A stretch of DNA of 64,000 nucleotides from Vallitalea okinawensis. GTDB lineage: Bacteria > Bacillota > Clostridia > Lachnospirales > PQDH01. The stretch covers positions 29,568 through 93,567 of the forward strand of contig NZ_PQDH01000013.1 of the NCBI RefSeq assembly GCF_002964605.1, given 5' to 3'. Each line of letters begins with the position of its first letter. The first letter of the stretch is position 1. The notes under the pieces were generated by a model, which saw nothing but the letters and a program-made list of their open reading frames with translations, was not told the origin of the DNA and did no database searches. Below, one piece after another: positions 57,734-64,000 of the stretch. The translations under genes and the position numbers were made by a program.

Positions 57734-57960
57734 ATAGTTTACAAAACTATAGGGTAAAATGATGTGTCCGTTTATGGATACAGAATTTATGTTGGGACCT
57801 ATGTGACCGGTTCCTTGTTAATTTCAACAAAGACATTATTTTATCCATAGTAAATTATTACAACCAACATGAAGGCCTAAAATTTTGCTTCTATGATATT
57901 TCATCACTTATCGTTTTCATATGTTAGGTGATTATTTTATGTTTATACATAATTTTTTTG
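57734..57960 (+). ncRNA. Candidate structured small RNA of about 225 bases
   Basis: Between its own promoter and a terminator (stem TTATGT / ACATAA, loop TTAT, seven T at 57953-57959) lies a region rich in stems. These are a 5' hairpin ATAGTTT / AAACTAT (57734-57750); a long helix 57747-57764 with 57834-57850 that competes with it and uses several G-T pairs; and, inside it, GTGTCC / GGATAC, GGGACC / GGTTCC and TTGTT / AACAA hairpins. A further stem ATCACTTA / TAGGTGAT precedes the terminator. No reading frame with a ribosome site is seen. A second promoter follows for the BMP gene, so this looks like an independent RNA or a leader attenuator. Confidence 0.5.
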
Positions 57961-57964
57961 TCTA

Positions 57965-57993
57965 TTGTCAAGAATACTGTTAAATGGTGTAAT
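57965..57993 (+). promoter_or_regulatory. Promoter of the BMP-family lipoprotein gene
   Basis: TTGTCA (57965-57970), 17-base spacer, TGTAAT (57988-57993) preceded by TGG. The leader of about 135 bases contains ATGATTA / TAATCAT (58003-58009 with 58086-58092), enclosing GAAG / CTTC and GAATA / TATTC hairpins. Confidence 0.6.
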
Positions 57994-58135
57994 ATCATTA
58001 AGATGATTACCTTACAGGAAGCACTCAGTTGAACTTCTGAATACAATGCATTATATTCGGAATAAGTGAAACTACTTTTTGAAGTTAATCATTAAGAGGT
58101 AAAAAAATAAATTCTGGTTAGGGGGAGGCTTAATC

Positions 58136-59245
58136 ATGAAAAAATTATTAAGTTTAATTTTAGTAGTAGTGTTAAGTGTAAGTGTTATTTTTACAGGCTG
58201 TGGTGCTGAAAACGGTGCTGGCGGCGACAAGTTAAAAGTAGCTATGGTAACAGACTCAGGTACTATTGATGACAAGTCATTCAACCAAGGGACTTGGGAA
58301 GGTATCTTAAGATACGAAGAAGAAAAAGGTACTATTGAGAAGCAATATGTTCAACCTAATGGTGAACAACACACTGATTACGTACAAGCAATTGATGCTC
58401 TTGTAGAAGGTGGTTATCAAGTTATCGTAACTCCAGGTTTTAAATTTGAAACAGCTATTTATGAAGTTGCTTCAAAATACCCAGAAGTTAAATTTATCTT
58501 AATTGATGGTTCTCCAAAGAACGAAAACTTCGAAGAAGGTAAATTTGATAACGTAGTATCTGTATTCTTTAACGAGCATGAAGCTGGTTTCTTAGCAGGT
58601 GTTTCTGCTGCACTTTCATCTGAAACTGGTAAATTAGGTTTTATCGGTGGTATGGAAATCCCTCCAGTACAAAAATTTGGTTGGGGTTATCAAGCAGGTG
58701 TTGCTTATGCAAATGCTAATTTAGGAACAAGTGCTGAAATCGTTGATTATATCTACCAAGGTACTTTCAATGACGTTGCAGCTGGTCAAGTATTAGCAGC
58801 TGGTATGTATGACAAAGGCGTAGACATCATCTTCCATGCAGCTGGTGGTGTAGGCGTTGGTGTATTCAACGAAGCAAAAGAAAGAGCTACTAATGGTCAA
58901 TCAGTTTATGTAGTAGGTGTAGATGCTGATAAATTTAATCAAGGTATCTATGATGAAGGATCAGAAGCTTCAGTTACTTTAACATCTGCTCTTAAAAAAG
59001 TTGACGTAGCTGCTTACAACAATATTGATGCAGCAATCAATGATGAGTTCCCAGGTGGAGAAACAATTGTATTAGCATTAGCTGATGCAGGTGTTGGTAT
59101 ACCAGCTGAGAATCCAAACATGAGTGATGATGCTGTTAAAACTGTTGATGAAGCTGCAAAAGCAGTTTTAAATGGTGAAGTTGTTGTTCCAGCAACTGAA
59201 GAAGATTTAGCTGTTTTCTTAGAAGGTAACTTCACTTTAAAATAA
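58136..59245 (+). CDS. BMP-family nucleoside-binding lipoprotein (BmpA/PnrA-like)
   Basis: 369 residues. Lipobox FTGC with C22. The mature domain has the Bmp pattern: KVAMVTDSGTIDDKSFNQGTWEG in parts, VTPGFKFETAIYEVASKYP, SVFFNEHEAGFLAGVSAAL, GFIGGMEIPPVQKFGWGY and VDADKFNQGIYDEG. These proteins bind purine or other nucleosides outside the cell for ABC import. It heads a nucleoside-import locus with the ATPase and two permeases starting 290 bases downstream, separated by a terminator. High expression is likely because of two good promoters nearby. Confidence 0.95.
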   Translation: MKKLLSLILVVVLSVSVIFTGCGAENGAGGDKLKVAMVTDSGTIDDKSFNQGTWEGILRYEEEKGTIEKQYVQPNGEQHTDYVQAIDALVEGGYQVIVTPGFKFETAIYEVASKYPEVKFILIDGSPKNENFEEGKFDNVVSVFFNEHEAGFLAGVSAALSSETGKLGFIGGMEIPPVQKFGWGYQAGVAYANANLGTSAEIVDYIYQGTFNDVAAGQVLAAGMYDKGVDIIFHAAGGVGVGVFNEAKERATNGQSVYVVGVDADKFNQGIYDEGSEASVTLTSALKKVDVAAYNNIDAAINDEFPGGETIVLALADAGVGIPAENPNMSDDAVKTVDEAAKAVLNGEVVVPATEEDLAVFLEGNFTLK

Positions 59246-59325
59246 GTTTTTGATAACATTACACAAGTGAAAAAAAGAGATGAAAGATATACGGATTAGA
59301 AGTATGCTTCTAGTTCATACAAATG

Positions 59326-59358
59326 AAAAAGACTGCGAATGGACGCGCAGTCTTTTTT
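59326..59358 (+). terminator. Terminator after the BMP gene
   Basis: 12-bp stem (AAAAAGACTGCG / CGCAGTCTTTTT), 8-base loop, then T-run. It separates the binding protein from the transporter genes. Confidence 0.9.
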
Positions 59359-59439
59359 TAAAGGAAATATATGTGATTATTGTTCGTATTTTATTTAATA
59401 ATACAATTTAAGTATATAGCTGTTTCAAATTATATTGAT

Positions 59440-59477
59440 GTAGGTAAAGTTTTGTGGTATAGCCACCTTTACACTAC
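59440..59477 (+). other. Two-tier hairpin in the leader of the nucleoside ATPase gene
   Basis: GTAG-GTAAAG pairs with CTTTAC-A-CTAC and an inner GTGG-TATAG-CCAC, 58 bases before the ATPase ATG. No T-run. It may be a stability or control element in the leader. Confidence 0.4.
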
Positions 59478-59534
59478 GTAATAATATTAACATAGTGATA
59501 TTATTAATAAAATCTTATACTATGGAGGATGCCT

Positions 59535-61055
59535 ATGGAATATGTAGTAGAGATGCTGAATATAAGAAAAGAATTCCCAGGTATAGTTGCCAATGACAAC
59601 GTAACGTTACAACTTGGTAAAGGCGAAATTCATGCTCTATTAGGTGAAAATGGTGCAGGGAAATCAACTTTAATGTCTGTTCTTTTCGGCTTATATCAGC
59701 CAGAAGCAGGGAAGATTAAAGTAAGAGGTAAAGAAGTAAAAATTACAAATCCTAATATAGCAAACGATTTAGGAATTGGTATGGTGCATCAACATTTTAA
59801 ACTTGTGCATAATTTTACTGTTACAGAAAATATTATCTTAGGTATTGAGAAAACTAAGGGCGGTAAAATTGACATAGAGACTGCAGCTAATAGGATTCAA
59901 AAATTATCCGATGAATATGGTTTAAGCGTAGATCCTTATGCTACAATAGAAGACATCACTGTAGGAATGCAACAAAGAGTAGAAATCTTAAAGATGCTTT
60001 ATCGTGATGCTAATATCTTAATCTTTGATGAACCTACAGCTGTATTAACACCACAGGAAATAGAAGAATTAATGAACATAATGAGACGATTAACTGCAGA
60101 AGGTAAATCTATTATCGTCATCACGCATAAATTAAAAGAAATCAAAGCAGTAGCAGCTCGTTGTACTATTTTACGTAAAGGTAAAGGTATCGGTACTGTT
60201 GATGTAGCTACTACGTCTGAAGAAAAAATGGCTGAGTTAATGGTAGGCCGTCAAGTAACATTTAAAGTACCTAAAGACCCAGCTAATCCAGCAGAAGTCG
60301 TTTTAGATGTTCAAAACCTTAATGTACTCAATCAAAGAGGTTTAAAAGGTGTTGATAACTTAAGTATCCAAGCCAAAGCTGGAGAGATTTTAGGTATTGC
60401 AGGTATTGAAGGAAATGGACAATCTGAACTAATACAAGCGATTACTGGACTTACAAAAATTCAGTCTGGTTCGATTAAATTAAACGGGAAAGAATTAACA
60501 GAAATTCCTATACGTGAAAGAACTGAGAGTGGTATCGGACACATACCAGAAGATAGGCATAAACATGGTCTTGTTCTTGATTATTCATTAGAAGAGAACA
60601 TGATTCTTCAAACGTACTATCAAGAGCCTTTTTCTAAAAATGGTATTCTTAATGGCGATGTGATTCGTACACATTCAGATAAGCTTATTGAAGAATTTGA
60701 TGTAAGATGTGGTCAAGGTGGTAAGACACCTGCTAGGGGCATGTCTGGTGGTAATCAACAAAAAGCTATTATTGCAAGAGAGGTAGATCGTTCACCTTCA
60801 TTATTAATTGCGGCTCAACCAACTAGAGGACTTGATGTTGGTGCTATAGAGTACATTCATACAAGGTTAATTGAAGAGCGTGATAAGGGTAAGGCCGTTT
60901 TACTCGTTTCTTTAGAGTTGGATGAAATTTTAAACGTTTCTGACCGAATTGCTGTTATGTATGAGGGAGAAATTGTTGGGATTGTTGATGCCGAAGAAAC
61001 AAATGAAAATGAGCTTGGTCTTATGATGGCTGGTTCTAAAGGAGGTCAATCATAA
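59535..61055 (+). CDS. Nucleoside ABC importer ATPase (NupA/YufO family)
   Basis: 506 residues from ATG 59535; an ATG at 59529 abuts the GGAGG site (59524-59528). Two ABC domains. The first has GENGAGKSTLMSVLFG, MVHQHFKLV and LIFDEPTAVLTPQE. The second has GIEGNGQSELIQA, then GMSGGNQQKAIIAREV and LIAAQPTRGLDVGAIEYIH, where the usual DEPTRG reads AAQPTRG as is normal for this subfamily. Its stop overlaps the next start by one base (TAATG). Confidence 0.95.
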   Translation: MEYVVEMLNIRKEFPGIVANDNVTLQLGKGEIHALLGENGAGKSTLMSVLFGLYQPEAGKIKVRGKEVKITNPNIANDLGIGMVHQHFKLVHNFTVTENIILGIEKTKGGKIDIETAANRIQKLSDEYGLSVDPYATIEDITVGMQQRVEILKMLYRDANILIFDEPTAVLTPQEIEELMNIMRRLTAEGKSIIVITHKLKEIKAVAARCTILRKGKGIGTVDVATTSEEKMAELMVGRQVTFKVPKDPANPAEVVLDVQNLNVLNQRGLKGVDNLSIQAKAGEILGIAGIEGNGQSELIQAITGLTKIQSGSIKLNGKELTEIPIRERTESGIGHIPEDRHKHGLVLDYSLEENMILQTYYQEPFSKNGILNGDVIRTHSDKLIEEFDVRCGQGGKTPARGMSGGNQQKAIIAREVDRSPSLLIAAQPTRGLDVGAIEYIHTRLIEERDKGKAVLLVSLELDEILNVSDRIAVMYEGEIVGIVDAEETNENELGLMMAGSKGGQS

Positions 61056-62143
61056 TGTCAAAACTGAGTGAAATGTTCATGGATGATGCAAGAAGAAATA
61101 GAATGGTACCTTTCATTTCCGTAATTTTAGGATTCCTTGTTGGTGCTATTATTATCTTATTATCTGGAGCAAATCCTATAGAAGCCTATGGTGCATTAAT
61201 ACAAGGTGCCTTTGGTAGTTTGAAAAAAATTGGTGATACATTACTTTATTCTACAACATTAATTTTAACAGGTTTAGCTGTTGCTTTTGCATTTAAAACA
61301 GGTCTATTTAATATAGGTGCTTCTGGTCAGATGTTAATGGGTGGTTTTATTGCGGTATTATTAGGTATTACATTAGATTTACCAAGAATAATACTTCTTC
61401 CTATATGTATTACCTCATCTATTGTTGCTGGAGCTGTATGGGCATTTATTCCTGGGGTATTAAAGGCTAAATACCGTGTACATGAAGTTGTTACAACAAT
61501 CATGATGAACTGGATCAGTGTTTGGACAGTCTATTACTTTGTTCCAGAGTTAATTAGAGGTCCCTTTGATACTGAATCAGCCAATGTACCTGCAAATGCT
61601 TTACTCAGAACGGAATGGATGACAAAGTTATTTGATGGTTCATATGTAAACTTAGGATTATTTCTTGCATTAATAACTGCTCTAATCATATGGTGGGTAC
61701 TTGATCGTACAACATTTGGTTATGAATTAAAAGCTGTTGGTTTTAATCCTGATGCAGCTCAATATTCTGGTATGAAAGTTAATAGAAACATCATCTATTC
61801 CATGATGATTTCTGGTGCATTAGCTGGTTTAGCGGGTGCCACTTTCTATATCGGTTATGCAAGTAACATTAAGATAGGTGTATCTCCAACACAGGGTTTT
61901 GATGGTATCGCTGTTGCTTTATTAGGTTTAAACCATCCACTAGGAGTAGTTTTAGCCGCATTATTATTCGGTTTTATGAATGCTGGTAAATTATCTATGC
62001 AGATTGCAACAGGTGTTCCAAATGAATTAGTGCCTATTATTATTGCTACCATCATCTTCTTTGCTGCTACAAATGAAATGATTAAAGGTTGGTTAAAAAG
62101 AATTGGAAATAAAAAGAGCGATAAGGAAAGGGGTGCTAAATAA
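61055..62143 (+). CDS. Nucleoside ABC importer permease 1 (NupB/YufP family)
   Basis: 362 residues with about eight to ten membrane segments. Landmarks: LTGLAVAFAFKTGLFNIGASGQ in parts, HEVVTTIMMNWI, ELKAVGFNPDAAQYSGMKVNRN and GFDGIAVALLGLNHPLG. Forms the channel with the second permease; both neighbours overlap it by one base, so the three genes are translationally coupled. Confidence 0.95.
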   Translation: MSKLSEMFMDDARRNRMVPFISVILGFLVGAIIILLSGANPIEAYGALIQGAFGSLKKIGDTLLYSTTLILTGLAVAFAFKTGLFNIGASGQMLMGGFIAVLLGITLDLPRIILLPICITSSIVAGAVWAFIPGVLKAKYRVHEVVTTIMMNWISVWTVYYFVPELIRGPFDTESANVPANALLRTEWMTKLFDGSYVNLGLFLALITALIIWWVLDRTTFGYELKAVGFNPDAAQYSGMKVNRNIIYSMMISGALAGLAGATFYIGYASNIKIGVSPTQGFDGIAVALLGLNHPLGVVLAALLFGFMNAGKLSMQIATGVPNELVPIIIATIIFFAATNEMIKGWLKRIGNKKSDKERGAK

Positions 62144-63093
62144 TGTGGGATGCGTTAACGAGTATTATTCCATTAGGGATAGCTTATACAGCGCCTTTAT
62201 TAATCATTGCACTAGGCGGTCTATATTCTGAGCGTAGTGGTATTGTTAATATTGGCCTTGAAGGTTTAATGGGTATGGGAGCATTTGCTACTGCAGTATT
62301 TATTGCCTTAACTCAAAGTACGCTAGGGGTAGCTTCTGTTTGGATTGGTTTATTAGTTGGTGCTTTAGCAGGTGGGTTATTATCCTATTTACATGCTTTT
62401 GCGTCAGTATCCATGCGAGCTAACCAAGTTATTTCTGGTACAGCTATCAACATTTTATCAGCTGCTTTAACAGTGTATTTAGCTAGAGCTATAACTGGTA
62501 GTGGTAATGTACAGATCATTCAAAAGTTTAGTAAGTCAGATGTAGCTGGATTATCCAGTATTCCTGTCATAGGTCCATTATTCTTTTCAAATGCATATAT
62601 TACTACTTATATAGTAATGGCCATTGTTATATTTAGTTGGTATATGCTTTATAAAAGACCATTCGGTCTACGTTTAAGAGCCTGCGGGGAAAACCCACAA
62701 GCTGCAGATTCGATGGGTATCAACGTACAAAAAATGCGTTATATTGGTGTAATTATTTCTGGTGCTTTAGCCGGATTAGGTGGAGCTATTGTTATTACAA
62801 CTTACTCAGGTGAATTCTCTAACTTAACATTTAATGGTTTAGGTTTCTTAGCCTTAGCAGCATTAATATTTGGTAAATGGAACCCATGGGGAGTCCTTGG
62901 TGCATCACTATTCTTTGGTTTTGCAAAGACATTAGCGTCTATGACGTTAATATTTGATAACCTTAAGGATATGCCAAACATTTTATTCAATACATTCCCA
63001 TACGTAGTAACATTAATCGCTTTAATGCTATTCAGTAAAAATGCTGCAGGACCAAAAGCAGCTGGAGAACCATATGATCCAGGTAAAAGATAG
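62143..63093 (+). CDS. Nucleoside ABC importer permease 2 (NupC/YufQ family)
   Basis: 316 residues, multiple membrane segments. Landmarks: APLLIIALGGLYSERSGIVNIGLEG in parts, MRANQVISGTAINI, GLRLRACGENPQAADSMGI and GLGFLALAALIFGKWNPWG. Second permease of the nucleoside importer and last gene of the operon. Confidence 0.95.
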   Translation: MWDALTSIIPLGIAYTAPLLIIALGGLYSERSGIVNIGLEGLMGMGAFATAVFIALTQSTLGVASVWIGLLVGALAGGLLSYLHAFASVSMRANQVISGTAINILSAALTVYLARAITGSGNVQIIQKFSKSDVAGLSSIPVIGPLFFSNAYITTYIVMAIVIFSWYMLYKRPFGLRLRACGENPQAADSMGINVQKMRYIGVIISGALAGLGGAIVITTYSGEFSNLTFNGLGFLALAALIFGKWNPWGVLGASLFFGFAKTLASMTLIFDNLKDMPNILFNTFPYVVTLIALMLFSKNAAGPKAAGEPYDPGKR

Positions 63094-63115
63094 ATAATAA
63101 TATTCTATATATATA

Positions 63116-63148
63116 GAAAGAATCGTTCCTTAGGGACGGTTCTTTTTT
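63116..63148 (+). terminator. Terminator of the nucleoside importer operon
   Basis: Stem AAGAATCGT-TCC / GGACGGTTCTT with one bulge and a TTAG loop, followed by seven T. Confidence 0.85.
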
Positions 63149-63567
63149 TATGCAATAGGAAAGTTCGCGTTTTGCTCGCAAGGTACCGTACTTTCCTGTT
63201 CCAGTTTTAACGTGGCGGTAATCACTTTTCTTGATTGCTAATCCACAAGTCTCTTTTGAAGACGTAGAGAAGCTTAATTTATTTTATAGAGTAATGTAAT
63301 ACTTTTATGTAATTATAATAACCTTTAAATGAAATGACGCATATATACGCTTCAAATCCAATTTAAGAGGTTTTAAGTATATAATGCTAACATTCTATAT
63401 AGAAAGGTTAAAAGGGCATAATAAGGATAATAATAGCATAATAACATACGTATATAAAATATCACTTTAGTTATAATAGTAAAGAGTGATTATTGGAGTT
63501 TATGAATGTAATTATTTCAATAAAATAGGAGTAATAAAATGCCATAAAAAAATATGTTGAAAAGTTG
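63149..63567 (+). other. Gene-free region before tRNA-Ser with one GC-rich palindromic element
   Basis: No gene is seen in about 420 bases. At 63157-63197, AGGAAAGT / ACTTTCCT encloses a GC-rich core with GCG and CGC runs, out of keeping with the AT-rich surroundings. A small TAATCA / TGATT hairpin follows near 63220. The rest is AT-rich, with a repeated CATTCTATAT-like string. Confidence 0.4.
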
Positions 63568-63596
63568 TTGACAACAGGTTCTAGGTTTAGTATAAT
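63568..63596 (+). promoter_or_regulatory. Consensus promoter of tRNA-Ser
   Basis: TTGACA (63568-63573), 17-base spacer, TATAAT (63591-63596): an exact sigma-A consensus. Confidence 0.9.
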
Positions 63597-63631
63597 ATCT
63601 CTTGCGTTTGAAAATTTAATTGTTCAAATAC

Positions 63632-63722
63632 GGAGAAGTACTCAAGTGGCTGAAGAGGTGCCCCTGCTAAGGGTATAGGTCGTTTGCGCGGCGCGAGGGT
63701 TCAAATCCCTCCTTCTCCGCCA
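63632..63722 (+). tRNA. tRNA-Ser (anticodon GCU)
   Basis: 91 bases with encoded CCA. Acceptor GGAGAAG pairs with CTTCTCC (63712-63718), discriminator G. The anticodon loop CTGCTAA gives GCU, reading AGC and AGU codons. The long variable arm (GGTCGTTTGCGCGGC region) is typical of a class II tRNA-Ser. T-loop GGTTCAAATCC is present. Confidence 0.97.
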
Positions 63723-63747
63723 TTAAATTTCCTAGTAAAAAAAGTTG

Positions 63748-63776
63748 TTGACAAAGTAGTTAACACATGATACAAT
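63748..63776 (+). promoter_or_regulatory. rRNA operon promoter P1
   Basis: TTGACA (63748-63753), 17-base spacer, TACAAT (63771-63776), just after tRNA-Ser with no terminator between. Confidence 0.85.
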
Positions 63777-63826
63777 TTCATTCGTTGTCGAAAATAATCG
63801 GCAAAAAATGAAAAAAGGAAAAGTGC

Positions 63827-63855
63827 TTGACAAGCTGTTTTGAACATGATATAAT
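63827..63855 (+). promoter_or_regulatory. rRNA operon promoter P2
   Basis: TTGACA (63827-63832), 17-base spacer, TATAAT (63850-63855): exact consensus. Tandem with P1, as usual for rrn operons. Confidence 0.9.
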
Positions 63856-64000
63856 GCTTAAGCGCTTTGATTTAACTTCGAGTTAACGTAAAGCTAACAA
63901 AGAGTTAAAAAAAGAACTTTGATAACTGAACAGTGTAACACATACCCAAGAAATAAACTTTGATTTCGTTAGAATTTAATTCTAACACGGATATAAACAA
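63856..64000 (+). other. rRNA operon leader (16S gene lies beyond the window)
   Basis: The leader contains AGAACTTTGATAACTGAACA (63913-63932), close to the boxA antitermination signal of Firmicute rrn operons. A 7-bp hairpin GTTAGAA / TTCTAAC (63968-63986) may belong to the precursor-processing region. The 16S sequence itself is not reached. Confidence 0.75.

Noticed and set aside
57734..57960. Purine riboswitch or 6S RNA
   Set aside because: The conserved junction and loop sequences of purine aptamers are missing, and the two ends are not complementary as in 6S RNA.

Overview
The window looks like chromosomal DNA of a low-GC, endospore-forming Clostridia-type Firmicute, most likely in the Lachnospirales. 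I base this on AT-rich codon use, AGGAGG-type ribosome binding sites, TTGACA/TATAAT promoters (many with an extended TGn -10), S-layer homology domains, a YaaH/SleL-like spore-type glucosidase and the DUF370-gyrB-gyrA order. The genus cannot be read from the sequence. The left end (remB-like, gyrB, gyrA) is normally found just downstream of dnaA-dnaN-recF, so oriC probably lies a few kb to the left. Almost every gene is on the + strand, that is, co-oriented with replication. The right end is a tRNA-Ser(GCU) gene followed by tandem promoters and the leader of an rRNA operon whose 16S gene starts beyond the window.

Layout. 1-4.8 kb: remB-like, gyrB, gyrA. 4.8-9.2 kb: C39-like cell-surface peptidase, CAP/SLH surface protein, aminopeptidase P. 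9.2-12 kb: a surface-display cassette with a DUF5011-type Ig-like protein, a class D-like sortase and a SipW-type signal peptidase lacking its nucleophile serine. 12-18.6 kb: lipase-like hydrolase, malic enzyme, the radical-SAM/partner putative DNA-repair pair, a WG-repeat lipoprotein and a patatin. 18.7-21.2 kb: divergent sulfatase and AraC regulator. 21.2-28.4 kb: YesM/YesN-like two-component system and an Rbs-family sugar ABC importer. 28.6-40.6 kb: inositol catabolism, with two Gfo/Idh dehydrogenases, two LacI regulators, IolC, a CoA-acylating aldehyde dehydrogenase, IolJ, IolB, IolD, IolE and IolG. 41.1-45.2 kb: a carboxyltransferase of the MmdA/PccB family, a PHP phosphoesterase, a divergent GDPD and a PfkB kinase. 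45.3-47.3 kb: peroxiredoxin and AraC regulator (minus strand). 47.4-53.4 kb: a disaccharide ABC importer with a GH65 phosphorylase. 53.5-57.7 kb: LysM-GH18 glucosidase, two-subunit fumarase, small membrane protein. 57.7-63.1 kb: a possible free-standing RNA, then a BMP-family nucleoside importer. 63.6-64 kb: tRNA-Ser and the rRNA leader.

How it works together. The core of the window is a catabolic island. The Rbs-family importer next to iol genes probably brings in inositol. IolG, IolE, IolD, IolB, IolC and IolJ then take it to dihydroxyacetone phosphate and malonic semialdehyde. No classical IolA/MmsA dehydrogenase is present. A CoA-acylating aldehyde dehydrogenase of the sulfoacetaldehyde-dehydrogenase type sits in its place, and a biotin-dependent-type carboxyltransferase follows the cluster. 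This suggests, as inference, that malonic semialdehyde goes to malonyl-CoA and is then decarboxylated or used for transcarboxylation. A repeated LacI-type operator links one LacI gene and the acylating dehydrogenase.

The most unusual non-coding features are a four-stem inverted-repeat element at 40775-40986 and a promoter-structure-terminator unit at 57699-57960. Neither matches an RNA family I recognise.
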